Shown piece by piece: positions 29,147-39,080 of a stretch of 64,000 nt of DNA. Positions within the stretch are counted from its first letter, which is position 1. Every line of letters starts with the position of its first letter. The notes below the pieces were generated by a model. That model had not been told where the DNA came from and did not search any database. It worked only from the letters and a program-made list of their open reading frames with translations. This DNA is from Candidatus Saccharimonadota bacterium (GTDB taxonomy: Bacteria; Patescibacteriota; Saccharimonadia; Saccharimonadales; Saccharimonadaceae): the NCBI GenBank assembly GCA_028288995.1, contig JAQGHF010000005.1, positions 46,578 to 110,577 on the forward strand, written 5' to 3'. The position numbers and the translations under genes are program-made.

Positions 29147-29767
29147 GTGCTAACTAAAAGGTATTTATTGTCGACTAAGAATCTTAAAAGTATTTTGGAT
29201 AAAATCGTAGACGGAGTTGCACCTCCTAAATTCAACATCGATCACCTAAAGTCTATGGGTTTTGCAAGTAGCACTGATCGAGGCATAATCCCTCTTTTGA
29301 AAGATCTCGGTTTTATATCAGCAGACGGCGCACCTTTGGCTCCATACCATGCATATAGGGATCGTTCTCGCAGTAAGGCTGTTATGGCAAGCGCATTAAG
29401 AAGTGCATACGAAGACGTCTTTCATATAAGAGAGATCCCTACTGCATCTGACAGATCAGCCGTCGAGGGTTTATTTAAATCAAAGCATAATTCTACCGAT
29501 AAAGTTGCTCAAATGCAGGCAATGACATTTTATGCTCTCCTCGGACTTGCTGACATGAAATCGAGTGTTCCTGCTGCAATAATTCCAGAATCGGTTAAAC
29601 AAGAACAAGAGGATAAACCACTTGCGGATAATGAAGACTTAGTAAGTCCAATTTCACGGTTAAATACAGAGTTGCACTATACGATTCAGGTCCATCTACC
29701 TGCCACTAAAGATATAGAAGTTTTTAATGCAATATTCCGTTCATTAAGAGAAAACCTTCTTTCATGA
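29147..29767 (+). CDS. DUF5343-like protein
   Basis: NIDHLKSMGFASSTDRGIIPLLKDLGFISADGAPLAPYHAYRDRSRSKAVMASALRSAYEDVF. Confidence 0.65.
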   Translation: MLTKRYLLSTKNLKSILDKIVDGVAPPKFNIDHLKSMGFASSTDRGIIPLLKDLGFISADGAPLAPYHAYRDRSRSKAVMASALRSAYEDVFHIREIPTASDRSAVEGLFKSKHNSTDKVAQMQAMTFYALLGLADMKSSVPAAIIPESVKQEQEDKPLADNEDLVSPISRLNTELHYTIQVHLPATKDIEVFNAIFRSLRENLLS

Positions 29768-30354
29768 ATGAAGATGATGCACTGAGAAGTTGGCTGTTTA
29801 GAAGCTTAATGTTTGAAGCTGAAGCTGAGCCATTTAGACAAGCAGGTGTCCGTGTTGGCGTTGATGAGCGAAGCGCCGAGGAAAGCTTGCTTACTGAAAC
29901 ACTTGCACCTTTTTCCATTGATTTGCGTAACGAAGCTCTTCGTATGGCTAGATTGTATTCAATGATGTATTGTTTTGAAAATTCTGTTCGTGATTTAATT
30001 AAGTCACGACTTTTGGAAAAGAAGACTGATTGGTGGGATGACAGCTCGATTGTCTCGAGTAGAATCCACGATAGCGCAGAAACTAGAATGACCGAATCTG
30101 AGAAAAACTCTTGGCTAGAAGGTGTGAATAAAGAGAATTTGGGTTTTGTTGATTTTAGCGGCTTAAGTGATCTAATGACGAATAACTGGAGTGAATTTGA
30201 AGATCTTATTCCTTCGCAACACTGGTTAAAACAAAGATTTGATGAATTGGAAAAAGCTAGAAACTTCATCGCTCATAACAGGATGTTATCCGTTGCCGAG
30301 TTTGGTCGAATAGAAATGTATATCGGAGATTGGAATCGACAAGTTGGACTTTAA
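29764..30354 (+). CDS. Swt1-type HEPN domain protein
   Basis: YSMMYCFENSVRDLIKSRL ... LEKARNFIAHNRMLSVAEFGRIEMYIGDW; RNFIAH = Rx4H; overlaps the previous gene. Confidence 0.72.
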   Translation: MNEDDALRSWLFRSLMFEAEAEPFRQAGVRVGVDERSAEESLLTETLAPFSIDLRNEALRMARLYSMMYCFENSVRDLIKSRLLEKKTDWWDDSSIVSSRIHDSAETRMTESEKNSWLEGVNKENLGFVDFSGLSDLMTNNWSEFEDLIPSQHWLKQRFDELEKARNFIAHNRMLSVAEFGRIEMYIGDWNRQVGL

Positions 30355-30419
30355 CACACGTACGTCAGAATGTTTAAAACCGCCCATTACCGAGCGGTTT
30401 TAAATTTGCGAAGAACTAA

Positions 30420-30845
30420 TTATTCAGTAACTTCAACGCCCATAGAACGAGCAGTTCCAGCGATAACCTTTACTCGGCCATCAACGTCAATTGCGTTAAG
30501 TTGGTCTTTCTTGGTTTCAGCGATAACTTCAAGTTGAGCACGTGTAATCGTACCGACTTTGTCAGTATGAGGCTTTGCACTTCCCTTTTTGATACCAGCT
30601 GCTTCGCGGATCAGGTCGTCAACTGGTTGACCAAGTGAGTTCCATGTGAATGAACGGTCTTCGTACACTTGAATGTGAACGATAACGTCTTTACCCATAA
30701 GGTCCTTAGTTGCGTCGTTGAACGGGTTGATGAAATCCATCATATTAAGACCCCATTGACCGAGTGTTGAACCAACAGGAGGACCTGCAGTCGCACGACC
30801 AGCTGGGATACGAAGTTTAAGATTTCCGATAATTTTCTTTGCCAT
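30420..30845 (-). CDS. rplK: 50S ribosomal protein L11
   Basis: IPAGRATAGPPVGSTLGQWGLNMMDF...IAGTARSMGVEV. Confidence 0.98.
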   Translation of the reverse strand: MAKKIIGNLKLRIPAGRATAGPPVGSTLGQWGLNMMDFINPFNDATKDLMGKDVIVHIQVYEDRSFTWNSLGQPVDDLIREAAGIKKGSAKPHTDKVGTITRAQLEVIAETKKDQLNAIDVDGRVKVIAGTARSMGVEVTE

Positions 30846-30940
30846 AATTTTCTTTCTTGTACTAAATAATTTTGAAGCTTATCTAGTGCGTAACTGATGT
30901 ATTATATCACTGTTCTGGTGGTTTGACCAGGGGAGCTAGG

Positions 30941-31486
30941 TTAAACTTTTTTAACTTGAAGTGCGTCGAGTTCGACTGAAGTATCACGACCAAACATGCT
31001 GACCATAACTTTGACTTTGCCTTTTTGGTTGTCAATTTCGCTGATTGCACCGTCAAATCCCTTGAAAGGACCATCGGTGATGCTCACTACTTCGCCTTCA
31101 GAGAAGTCGATGAAGTGCTTTGGATCTTCAACGCCCATTCGCTTTTTGATCTTTGAGATTTCAGGATCAGATACAGGGGTTGGTTGTGTGCTTGTTCCAA
31201 CAAATCCAGTTACACCAGGTGTGTTACGGACGATGTACCATGTTTCGTCGGTCAGTTTCATCTCAACCAGGGCATAGCCTTGGAAGATTTTCTTCTCAAC
31301 AACTTTTCGCTTACCGTTCTTGATTTCAATTTGCTTTTCTTTTGGTACCATAACGTCGAAAATTTTGTCAGCCATGTCGACAGCGTTAATACGCTGACGA
31401 ATGCTGTCTGCAACCTTTTCTTCATAGCCACTGTAGGTGTGGATTGCGTACCATTGTCGTGATGAGTCGTAGCGATTGTTTGCCAT
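30941..31486 (-). CDS. nusG: Transcription termination/antitermination factor NusG
   Basis: WYAIHTYSGYEEKVADSI...VSITDGPFKGFDGAISEIDNQKGKVKVMVSMFGR. Confidence 0.97.
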   Translation of the reverse strand: MANNRYDSSRQWYAIHTYSGYEEKVADSIRQRINAVDMADKIFDVMVPKEKQIEIKNGKRKVVEKKIFQGYALVEMKLTDETWYIVRNTPGVTGFVGTSTQPTPVSDPEISKIKKRMGVEDPKHFIDFSEGEVVSITDGPFKGFDGAISEIDNQKGKVKVMVSMFGRDTSVELDALQVKKV

Positions 31487-31499
31487 TATATGTAGATCC

Positions 31500-31760
31500 T
31501 TACTTTAGAATTAATTCGAATAGAAATTTAAATAATATGTCGAGCAGCAGAATGATAACGACGAAAAACGCGCTAAAGAGGAGAACTGCGAAGGTTAATC
31601 CCCATGTTGCACTCCTTGTAGGCCAACGCACAAGGCGAAGCTCAATCCAGGCTCCTTTAAAGTACCCGCCAATAGCAAATAATGTCTTTACGAAAGGATT
31701 AGTTGGTTCAGTTCGAACCTTTTTCGCTTTTTCTCCAGATTTGCTAGCCATCGCCCGCAT
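31500..31760 (-). CDS. secE: Preprotein translocase SecE
   Basis: Small single-TM protein upstream of nusG; ELRLVRWPTRSATWGLTFAVLLFSAFFVVIILLLD. Confidence 0.92.
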   Translation of the reverse strand: MRAMASKSGEKAKKVRTEPTNPFVKTLFAIGGYFKGAWIELRLVRWPTRSATWGLTFAVLLFSAFFVVIILLLDILFKFLFELILK

Positions 31761-31846
31761 TCCTACTTTCTTAATCCAATTAAAATAGCCTGCTGCTGCA
31801 GACTGTCAAGATCAGTGTAGCTTTTTTCGCCTCTATCGTCAAGGGG

Positions 31847-32992
31847 ATGTTATTATGGAAGAAGATGCTTCAGGTTATACTGTTTGTACTGTATGCGGTA
31901 CTTTTGGGAATGTTCACTTTGGCCGTATGGCGGCTTCGTTACGCCTATACTCACTTCAAAATGAAAGCACTGCTCACTGGTGTTCGCACAAAGGATTCTC
32001 TTCCCAGTGTCACGGTGTGCATTCCGGCTCGTAATGAAACCCACGCCATGACTGATTCGCTACAGCGCGTCATTGCTAGCACTTATCCAAAGCTTGAGAT
32101 TATTGTGCTTGACGACCTATCGGGTGATGACACGTCGGCACTCATAAAGGCGTTTGCCCATGAAGGGATTCGTTTTGTTGAAGGGTCAAAGCTTCCAGAG
32201 GGCTGGCTGGGTAAGAATCATGCGCTACAAGGTTTGTTAGAACAAGCGAGTGGTACGTATGTCTTATTTATGGATGTTGATACGAGGCTTAGTCCTGAAT
32301 CTATTGAGCAACTGATTGCCTATACTTTGCAAGAGGACGCTTTGATGGTGTCTATCTTGCCTCGTCGTGAGGATACTCCACGGGCGAGTGCGTTTTTTTC
32401 GCCTCTTCGTTATTTCTGGGAAATTATGTTTCACCGTAAAAGCTTTCCTGCAACTGCAAGCGGTGCCTGGCTGATACATCGCCAGACGCTCCTAGATAGG
32501 TGGCAAGGCTTTACGCAGTTCAAAGATGCTATTCAGCCTGAATCGCGTATGTCAGCCGATCTGATGGCTTCTGGGCGGTATCGATTCTTGATTGGGACAG
32601 AAATGTTAGGCATTTCTTATGAAAAGAAATGGCGCTCACAAATTGGCACGAGTATTCGACTTCTCTTTCCTTTGCTGGGCGGCAAGGTGGTGAACATTAT
32701 TATTGCAGCACTTGATCTACTGATTGTCTCAGCACCGCTGTTTGTTATCTTGTCGGGGCTGTTCGTTGGCTGGGGTATAAATCAAGCAATTGGGGGTGTT
32801 TTCTACCTGATGTTTACGGGGCTATACGCATTCTATCTTCGTAAAGTGTGGCGCAAAGCTTGGCTTATCGGTGGGTTTCTGTGGTCATATGCCGTCGTTC
32901 AAGAATGCGTTTTGGCAATTCTGAGTGCAATTCGCTATTCGCAAAAAGCAGTGACCTGGAAAGGTCGCCTGGTCAAAGCACCAAAGTCTTAA
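31847..32992 (+). CDS. Glycosyltransferase family 2
   Basis: SVTVCIPARNETHAMTDSL...IIVLDDLSGDDT...VLFMDVDTRLSPE. Confidence 0.88.
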   Translation: MLLWKKMLQVILFVLYAVLLGMFTLAVWRLRYAYTHFKMKALLTGVRTKDSLPSVTVCIPARNETHAMTDSLQRVIASTYPKLEIIVLDDLSGDDTSALIKAFAHEGIRFVEGSKLPEGWLGKNHALQGLLEQASGTYVLFMDVDTRLSPESIEQLIAYTLQEDALMVSILPRREDTPRASAFFSPLRYFWEIMFHRKSFPATASGAWLIHRQTLLDRWQGFTQFKDAIQPESRMSADLMASGRYRFLIGTEMLGISYEKKWRSQIGTSIRLLFPLLGGKVVNIIIAALDLLIVSAPLFVILSGLFVGWGINQAIGGVFYLMFTGLYAFYLRKVWRKAWLIGGFLWSYAVVQECVLAILSAIRYSQKAVTWKGRLVKAPKS

Positions 32993-34627
32993 TTACTTAT
33001 CGTTTTGAGGGAGATTGAAGCTAAAGGTTGACCCATGGTTCAAACGACTCGTCACGTTGATTTGTGTGCCAATCTTGTGAGCAAGTTTCGCCGAGACATA
33101 GAGACCAAGTCCGGTTCCGTTGGTCTCGCGGACGCGATAGTCTTCACTACGATAAAATTTTGCAAAAATCTTTTGTTGATCACCACGACTAATGCCAACG
33201 CCACTATCTTTCACGGCGAAATGTACTTTGCCGCTCTTTGCCTTAGCACTGACAGTAATACTACCTTCGTTCGTATATTTAATTGCGTTCGTAATAAAGT
33301 TTTGCAGTAGTTCCTCAACATACAAGCGGCTGACATGAATGGTGCCGAGTTTTGTGCCTAGGTCGAGATTCAAATGTAGTTTACGCGCACTTGCATTCTT
33401 CTCATATTCTTTGTGAAGTTTGTGCATCAACTCTTCAACATTAATATCCTCACCTGCGTCAGCAACACCACGTTCGGCACGCGATAATGTACTGAGGTCA
33501 TTGACCATTTTTGCTAGGTATAAGACCTGGTCATGGGCAGTGGAAAGAGAACCCTTTAAGACTGTTTCTTCCAGCTTCTTTGGCATATTCACCATGACCT
33601 GTAAGTTTGAAAGAGTCCCTTCAACAATAGTGATTGGTGTTCGTAGCTCATGGCTGACGACGCTAATAAATTCATCACGTTCTTCTTCAAGACTCTTTTG
33701 CTTCGTAACGTCACGCACGATGAGGATAAAGCCGGCTTGTATTTGACCCTTTTTGCGTCGACTGTAGGTACTTTTAATTGGTGCGTAGGTCATTTCAAGT
33801 CGAATCTCTTCACCATCGCTGTAGGTGTGTCGTATATCGTCACGACGCACCGTCTTAGAGGCTTTGCTCAAGATGTCGAATAGCTTGACTGTGGATTTAT
33901 CTGCATTCGTGAGATTAAATAAACCATCAATATTAACGCCTTTGAGATCCTCATTTGTATCGAGTAAGTTGAGACAGGCTGCGTTATACATGAGGATATT
34001 CCCCTTGTCATCAGTACTAAAGGTTGCGTCAGATAAGTTATTAATAATAGTGAGGATGCGATCATATTGTAGTCGTTCGCCCGCCTGGCTTTGCACTAAT
34101 GCCTGGCGACGTGTTTCCTGAGCGATGATAATACCAACCATGGCGAGTCCAAGGACGAGGATAGCTCCTGTACCAAGGGCATTATTGATGATAATCATAT
34201 GATCGCTTGGATACCGAACAATAGAATCAATAATAGCGGCAAGTAGGACGGACCCAACACTTATAGCAAGCGCTTTTCGTCCGAAATAAACATTTGAAGC
34301 GAGGAACAGCAGTGTTATTGATGAGGCAAAGGGCTCGAGAAACCCAGTGATAAATACAATGGTTGCGAGTGCCAGCGCATGGTACAACACAAGGCGTCCA
34401 AGCATGTCGAACTGTGAGCGAATTGGTGCAAAGAAATGATAGGCACCCACAACGAGCCACAGTGCAGAGATCAAAAGACATGCAAAGTTACCTGCGTAAT
34501 TGGAACTATGTGCAATACCAAAAAAAATTAAGAAATTGTAGCCAACAAAAATTGGCGTTCCAAGTAAAGCAATATACCGAACTGCTTTGTCGGAATTACT
34601 GTTGAAACTAATACCACCCTCGAACAT
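32993..34627 (-). CDS. PAS-domain sensor histidine kinase
   Basis: FISVVSHELRTPITIVEGTL; HATPase GTGLGLYV; N-terminal TMs. Confidence 0.94.
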   Translation of the reverse strand: MFEGGISFNSNSDKAVRYIALLGTPIFVGYNFLIFFGIAHSSNYAGNFACLLISALWLVVGAYHFFAPIRSQFDMLGRLVLYHALALATIVFITGFLEPFASSITLLFLASNVYFGRKALAISVGSVLLAAIIDSIVRYPSDHMIIINNALGTGAILVLGLAMVGIIIAQETRRQALVQSQAGERLQYDRILTIINNLSDATFSTDDKGNILMYNAACLNLLDTNEDLKGVNIDGLFNLTNADKSTVKLFDILSKASKTVRRDDIRHTYSDGEEIRLEMTYAPIKSTYSRRKKGQIQAGFILIVRDVTKQKSLEEERDEFISVVSHELRTPITIVEGTLSNLQVMVNMPKKLEETVLKGSLSTAHDQVLYLAKMVNDLSTLSRAERGVADAGEDINVEELMHKLHKEYEKNASARKLHLNLDLGTKLGTIHVSRLYVEELLQNFITNAIKYTNEGSITVSAKAKSGKVHFAVKDSGVGISRGDQQKIFAKFYRSEDYRVRETNGTGLGLYVSAKLAHKIGTQINVTSRLNHGSTFSFNLPQNDK

Positions 34628-34683
34628 GTGCTGTCATTATACCTCAGGCATAAGCGTTTTGTATACCTGTTACTGCCGGGGTT

Positions 34684-35376
34684 TTAAATGGTAGGTGCTT
34701 CTCGTTTAAGGGCTTGGCGATGTTCTTTGTATAGTGGGTCACCCTCCGATACAAGTGACCAGAATTCAGGGCTATGGTTCAGATGTCTCGTGTGCGCAAG
34801 TTCGTGGATAATCACGTAATCAATCTGCTCGAATGGCAACTTCATCAGTGCAATGTTCAAGCTAATCGTGCCCTCTGACGTACAGCTCCCCCATCGTCCG
34901 CTGGCATGTGAAAAGCGAACCTTTTTGTAATGAAAGCCGAATTTATTTGCGAGGAACGAAAGTCGCTTTGGCAAATAGCTCTTTGCTTCAATACGAAGCG
35001 CGGCAATAATGGCGTCCCGAACAGCCCGAACGATGGTTGTATCCTCTAAAGTTTTGCCTTCGGGCAAGCTGATAATGATTTGTTGACCACGACGATTAAT
35101 CTGAAACGCACCTAAGCTAGGACGAACGATAAGTGTGTGGCTTTTCCCAACTCGCATACCATCTGTATACTCGAGCGTTGGCTGCGCCTTGGAAAGCAAA
35201 TCACGAAGTTCACTACGTGATGACTTGATTAAACGCTTTACGAGGAATGTCGGCGCGTAGAGTGGCAAGGAGGCGCGGAGTGTCCCATCTGGAGCGACGC
35301 GGAGGCGAACTTGTGAGGCACGAGCACTTCGTCTGATCGTGATTTTGCCAAACTCTTCATCATGAATGATCGGCAT
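34684..35376 (-). CDS. YgjP/DUF45-family metallopeptidase
   Basis: YVIIHELAHTRHLNHSPEFWSLV. Confidence 0.93.
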   Translation of the reverse strand: MPIIHDEEFGKITIRRSARASQVRLRVAPDGTLRASLPLYAPTFLVKRLIKSSRSELRDLLSKAQPTLEYTDGMRVGKSHTLIVRPSLGAFQINRRGQQIIISLPEGKTLEDTTIVRAVRDAIIAALRIEAKSYLPKRLSFLANKFGFHYKKVRFSHASGRWGSCTSEGTISLNIALMKLPFEQIDYVIIHELAHTRHLNHSPEFWSLVSEGDPLYKEHRQALKREAPTI

Positions 35377-35382
35377 AGTGTG

Positions 35383-35955
35383 TTACCTTACGATAATGTT
35401 TCGGCCGGGAATAACTCTTGGCTGTCCAGGAGTTGGTAGGGTCTCTGGGCGAACAGTTGCAAGACGTGTGAGCACGGCTTTAAGTTGTGTTGCGTACGTA
35501 TGTTTTCCACTAATAACGACGGGTTTCTCAGTTTCGGATGGATTCTGGAATTGTTTGTAAGCTGCATCAAACGCTGCACTCGATAGCGTCACAATACTTT
35601 TTTGTTTTTTTGTTGCACGATGCTTTGATTCAGCCGGGTCTGTCTGTACCCATACAAGTAGTGGTGTATAACCAGCTTTAGTGACCATATTCTCGAGTGC
35701 CATACGTTGCGTTCGAGCATAGGTAGAACCTTCGTAGATAAGTGTGCGATTTGTTTTGAGTAACTCATCAAAAAGAAGTTTCGTTACCCTCTCGGTGGCT
35801 TCGGCGTCAATGCCAGTTAACTCCGAAATAACACGCGGATTGATGTACGGCGCTTGGAATGTTTTTGCGAAATGCTCAGCAAATGTTGTCTTTCCAGAGC
35901 CAGGAATGCCCACCATGATAATAACGTGAGGCGTGTTCGGAGTCAGCGGTTTCAT
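35383..35955 (-). CDS. AAA/zeta-toxin-like P-loop kinase
   Basis: IIMVGIPGSGKTTFAEHFAKTF; LIYEGSTYARTQRM. Confidence 0.8.
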   Translation of the reverse strand: MKPLTPNTPHVIIMVGIPGSGKTTFAEHFAKTFQAPYINPRVISELTGIDAEATERVTKLLFDELLKTNRTLIYEGSTYARTQRMALENMVTKAGYTPLLVWVQTDPAESKHRATKKQKSIVTLSSAAFDAAYKQFQNPSETEKPVVISGKHTYATQLKAVLTRLATVRPETLPTPGQPRVIPGRNIIVR

Positions 35956-36013
35956 ATATGACAGTATAGCAAAGATATGCCCTGGATATAATGCATATAC
36001 GATTCTGAGCAGT

Positions 36014-36463
36014 CTAACGGGTGGCAAAGTAGGCAGCAACACCGATGCCAGCGATAACCACAACGATACCAATAATAATAAATGGTTTTCGCGGGGGCTT
36101 TTGGTTTGCAAAGAATTGAAAGCTTGACGTGGCAGGAGCAGCTTCGAGCTCCTCTGCCATCTCCTCTGAAGGTGTGGATGGCTGCTTTGGCTTCGGTGCG
36201 ACAACAACAGGCTTAGGAGTAACATCTGGTTTCAGTGTTGGGGTGATTGGTTGAGTAATAACCGGTTCTATTACCTTAGGGCTTGCAGTGGGCATAGGAG
36301 TCGGACGTGGCGGCACAGAGGTCTCTCTAGGGGCATTGAGCGGTCTTGGATCAGGATCAATCGTGCGTGCTTCAAGGGCTTCAATTGCTAGCAAAGCGGA
36401 GTCCTCTTCAGGACTCGTCGTCTGGGTGGGAACTTCGCTGTTAGGAGTTGATTTTTGATCCAT
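36014..36463 (-). CDS. Pro-rich protein with C-terminal TM anchor
   Basis: PRPTPMPTASPKVIEPVITQPITPTLKPDVTPKP...PFIIIGIVVVIAGIGVAAYFATR. Confidence 0.65.
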   Translation of the reverse strand: MDQKSTPNSEVPTQTTSPEEDSALLAIEALEARTIDPDPRPLNAPRETSVPPRPTPMPTASPKVIEPVITQPITPTLKPDVTPKPVVVAPKPKQPSTPSEEMAEELEAAPATSSFQFFANQKPPRKPFIIIGIVVVIAGIGVAAYFATR

Positions 36464-36557
36464 GAATTGGCTGCCTTGGTTGTTACTACTTACGTTTACT
36501 CGTTAGTATAGCAAATTTACGGGGAAGCCTTCTAGCCCTTTATGGAAAACGAGGGGT

Positions 36558-36881
36558 TTAACCTCTTAGCTGTTTCTCTTCTTGGTCGAGTTTACCGATT
36601 TGCGACTGGCTTGAATTTTGAATTTCATTTTTTTGTCTATTAAGCTCAACGGCTCTGGTCTCTAGGTTGGTTGCCTCTGCTTCAAACTTCATTGCTACGC
36701 GATCGTGCTCTGCAGCCTTTTCTTCATATTTTTGCCCATTATTTGCATAGCGCTGAGAAATTTGAGGATTTTTCATATTGTCTTCTGCTTTTTGACGGTC
36801 TTTTTGGGCTTCCTGACGCAAACTATCAGCCTTTTCACGTTCTTTGGCTGCAGCATCGTGTAGTTGTTGAATAGAATGCAT
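36558..36881 (-). CDS. Coiled-coil protein
   Basis: Heptad-rich charged ORF, 107 aa. Confidence 0.65.
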   Translation of the reverse strand: MHSIQQLHDAAAKEREKADSLRQEAQKDRQKAEDNMKNPQISQRYANNGQKYEEKAAEHDRVAMKFEAEATNLETRAVELNRQKNEIQNSSQSQIGKLDQEEKQLRG

Positions 36882-36953
36882 AGTAGTGCCTCCAACCTCT
36901 TTAATTACCTCCTTTGATTATACGCTTATAAACGCGAGGGGTATACTAAGGCA

Positions 36954-37340
36954 ATGTATAAAAGTATCGTTTCTTATTACAACGAAACAAAACATGCCAT
37001 TGAAGCCCTAGAGGATATGAAAGATAAAGCATCTCGCTCGAAAGCTGAAGAATTGTATTATTACCACATTGATAGGGTGCATGATTTTCAACATGAACGG
37101 CATATTCATTTACTTGTGACGTTCTTTTTCTCAAGCCTTCTGGTTATGGCAATCGTAGGATTACTATGGGTTGAAAGTATTGATATAACTTCTGGCTTAC
37201 TGCTCATCTATTTGTTTGCAGGCGCCGGTCTCATTTTGTTTATCACCGTCTTATTTTATGTTCGCCATTATTACCAACTGGAAAACGGTGTACAAAAACT
37301 ATACCCGCTCACAGAGCGATTACGTGAGCTGCTTCGTTAA
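36954..37340 (+). CDS. Small two-TM membrane protein
   Basis: Two hydrophobic helices; -10 TATACT 7 nt before ATG. Confidence 0.7.
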   Translation: MYKSIVSYYNETKHAIEALEDMKDKASRSKAEELYYYHIDRVHDFQHERHIHLLVTFFFSSLLVMAIVGLLWVESIDITSGLLLIYLFAGAGLILFITVLFYVRHYYQLENGVQKLYPLTERLRELLR

Positions 37341-37356
37341 TAAGTGTGGAGAATAA

Positions 37357-37596
37357 TTACTCACGAACACGAGTCATAAGTCGAAGGTTCGACAAATAAT
37401 GCGTGACATTCAGTGTCGTGTGTTGACTAAGATATTCCATGTGTTTGTCGACAAACAAAACGTCACCGCCAGCCGCAGGTGAATACATAGACTTTGTGTT
37501 GAACTCTGGATCAGTCATCATTTCTTTTAAAATTTCACGGATCTCTTTTGCTTCTGCGGAATCAAGAAAACGTTGTGCGCTTAAAGATTTGGCCAT
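37357..37596 (-). CDS. Uncharacterised protein, 79 aa
   Basis: Complete ORF. Confidence 0.55.
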   Translation of the reverse strand: MAKSLSAQRFLDSAEAKEIREILKEMMTDPEFNTKSMYSPAAGGDVLFVDKHMEYLSQHTTLNVTHYLSNLRLMTRVRE

Positions 37597-37751
37597 TAGA
37601 CAGCAACCTTTTTAGGTTTTTTGACTTCTTTTCTTCTTCGGTCTTTCCCTTTTGCCATATGCGCCTTTCGTTTGCGTCCAAAATTAAATAGACACGTATT
37701 TGTACCTATTATGCTCCTTTTTTGCCTGTTTGCCTAATCTCACTCAGGGTG

Positions 37752-38120
37752 TTAGCCCTCAAGTGGCTCAATAGAAAAAGCAACCACTCCGAATTCTCGT
37801 TCCTCTTCAACGCTGTAAAATTCTCGGTACCTTTTGATGGCATCATCAACTGATTTTGCTGTCGGCAGTGCTGACTCGTAATTGATAGCGTCAAATGCTT
37901 CTTTGAAGCTTTCAAAATACAGTACCTGAGTCACTCTCACTTGAAGCGCATGTGAAAGTGACTCTAAAATGTCACCTTCGTAGTAAAAATCTTCACGAAT
38001 ACTCAGCACATCATCTTCTTGAATAAGTAAAAAGCGAGGCTTCGCGAGGCGAATCTCTATTGTTTTATCTCCATTTTTGATTGCTTCAACAAGCGTTGAT
38101 TCGATTCCAATTTCACTCAT
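37752..38120 (-). CDS. ASCH-domain-like protein
   Basis: IKNGDKTIEIRLAKPRFLLIQEDDVLSI; TATAAT 6 nt before ATG. Confidence 0.7.
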   Translation of the reverse strand: MSEIGIESTLVEAIKNGDKTIEIRLAKPRFLLIQEDDVLSIREDFYYEGDILESLSHALQVRVTQVLYFESFKEAFDAINYESALPTAKSVDDAIKRYREFYSVEEEREFGVVAFSIEPLEG

Positions 38121-38193
38121 GCACCAATTATAACAAACACGACCCTCTTCACATTTCATTAGTTTTTAAGATTACCCTATATAATAGATAGTA

Positions 38194-38745
38194 ATGGAAA
38201 AAACAGTTAAAAAAGCTGAGGAAACAACCAAGGGAAGTTGGTTCAAACCGAAAAACCTTTTCGATAAGGTATTCGAATACGGTATCTTGATTAAAGGTAT
38301 CGATGGGCTGATCGAACTCTTCACGGCTATTGCACTCATCTTTCTCAGTCCAAGTCGACTTCAAGGGCTGGTGGTGCTTGCAACTCACCGTGAACTTGCG
38401 CACGATCCAGATGACTTTATATCGAACTTTCTCATTCATACTTCGCAGCAATTTACCAATAGCGCTCGACTCTTCTTTATCGTCTATCTCGCAGTTCACG
38501 CTGCCATAAAAATTGTGTCGGTGATTGGACTTTTGCGTAACCAGATGTGGGCTTATCCATTTTCCCTAATTAGCCTCGGCGCACTGACACTCTATCAGAT
38601 CTATGACATTATTTTTGGTGCGGGATCAATTTTCGTGATTCTACTTACCGTCTTCGACCTCGGTATCCTTGCGCTTATTTGGCGTGAGTATCAAAAAGTC
38701 AAATTAACACGTGCAGCAACTGATACGCAACTTGCTAAAGATTGA
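38194..38745 (+). CDS. DUF2127-like membrane protein
   Basis: Four hydrophobic helices, HAAIKIVSVIGLLRNQMWAYP...LYQIYDI; paralog at 53121-53696. Confidence 0.75.
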   Translation: MEKTVKKAEETTKGSWFKPKNLFDKVFEYGILIKGIDGLIELFTAIALIFLSPSRLQGLVVLATHRELAHDPDDFISNFLIHTSQQFTNSARLFFIVYLAVHAAIKIVSVIGLLRNQMWAYPFSLISLGALTLYQIYDIIFGAGSIFVILLTVFDLGILALIWREYQKVKLTRAATDTQLAKD

Positions 38746-38776
38746 TATATAATCAGTTTTATGCTATAATATAGAT

Positions 38777-38974
38777 ATGAATGCACAGTATGAAAATGTG
38801 AGCGAATATACTGAAGGCTACGTTCGCGTGAGTCCTGATCTATTAACCACGCCTACAATCATCTACGAAAAGAGTGGCGATGCACCTACACCACCAAAGC
38901 ATGTAGGTAAAGCAAGCGCATATATTACCACTTCAACTGTCGCTATTGGCGAGCGTCTCGACATATTTGTTTAA
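38777..38974 (+). CDS. Small uncharacterised protein, 65 aa
   Basis: TATAAT 7 nt before ATG; complete ORF. Confidence 0.5.
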   Translation: MNAQYENVSEYTEGYVRVSPDLLTTPTIIYEKSGDAPTPPKHVGKASAYITTSTVAIGERLDIFV

Positions 38975-39080
38975 TCTCGTTTCATAAAAGGTTTGCGAGT
39001 CGTATAGTGAGGTGCGCTTTTTAACCGTAACTGGTAGAATAGCTATAAGGACGAGCACAAACAAAAACATACACGCAAAC

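Noticed and set aside
35956-36225. N-terminal 90-aa extension of the P-loop kinase ORF
   Set aside because: Antisense-like sequence upstream; TATACT lies about 7 nt before the ATG at 35955, supporting the shorter start.
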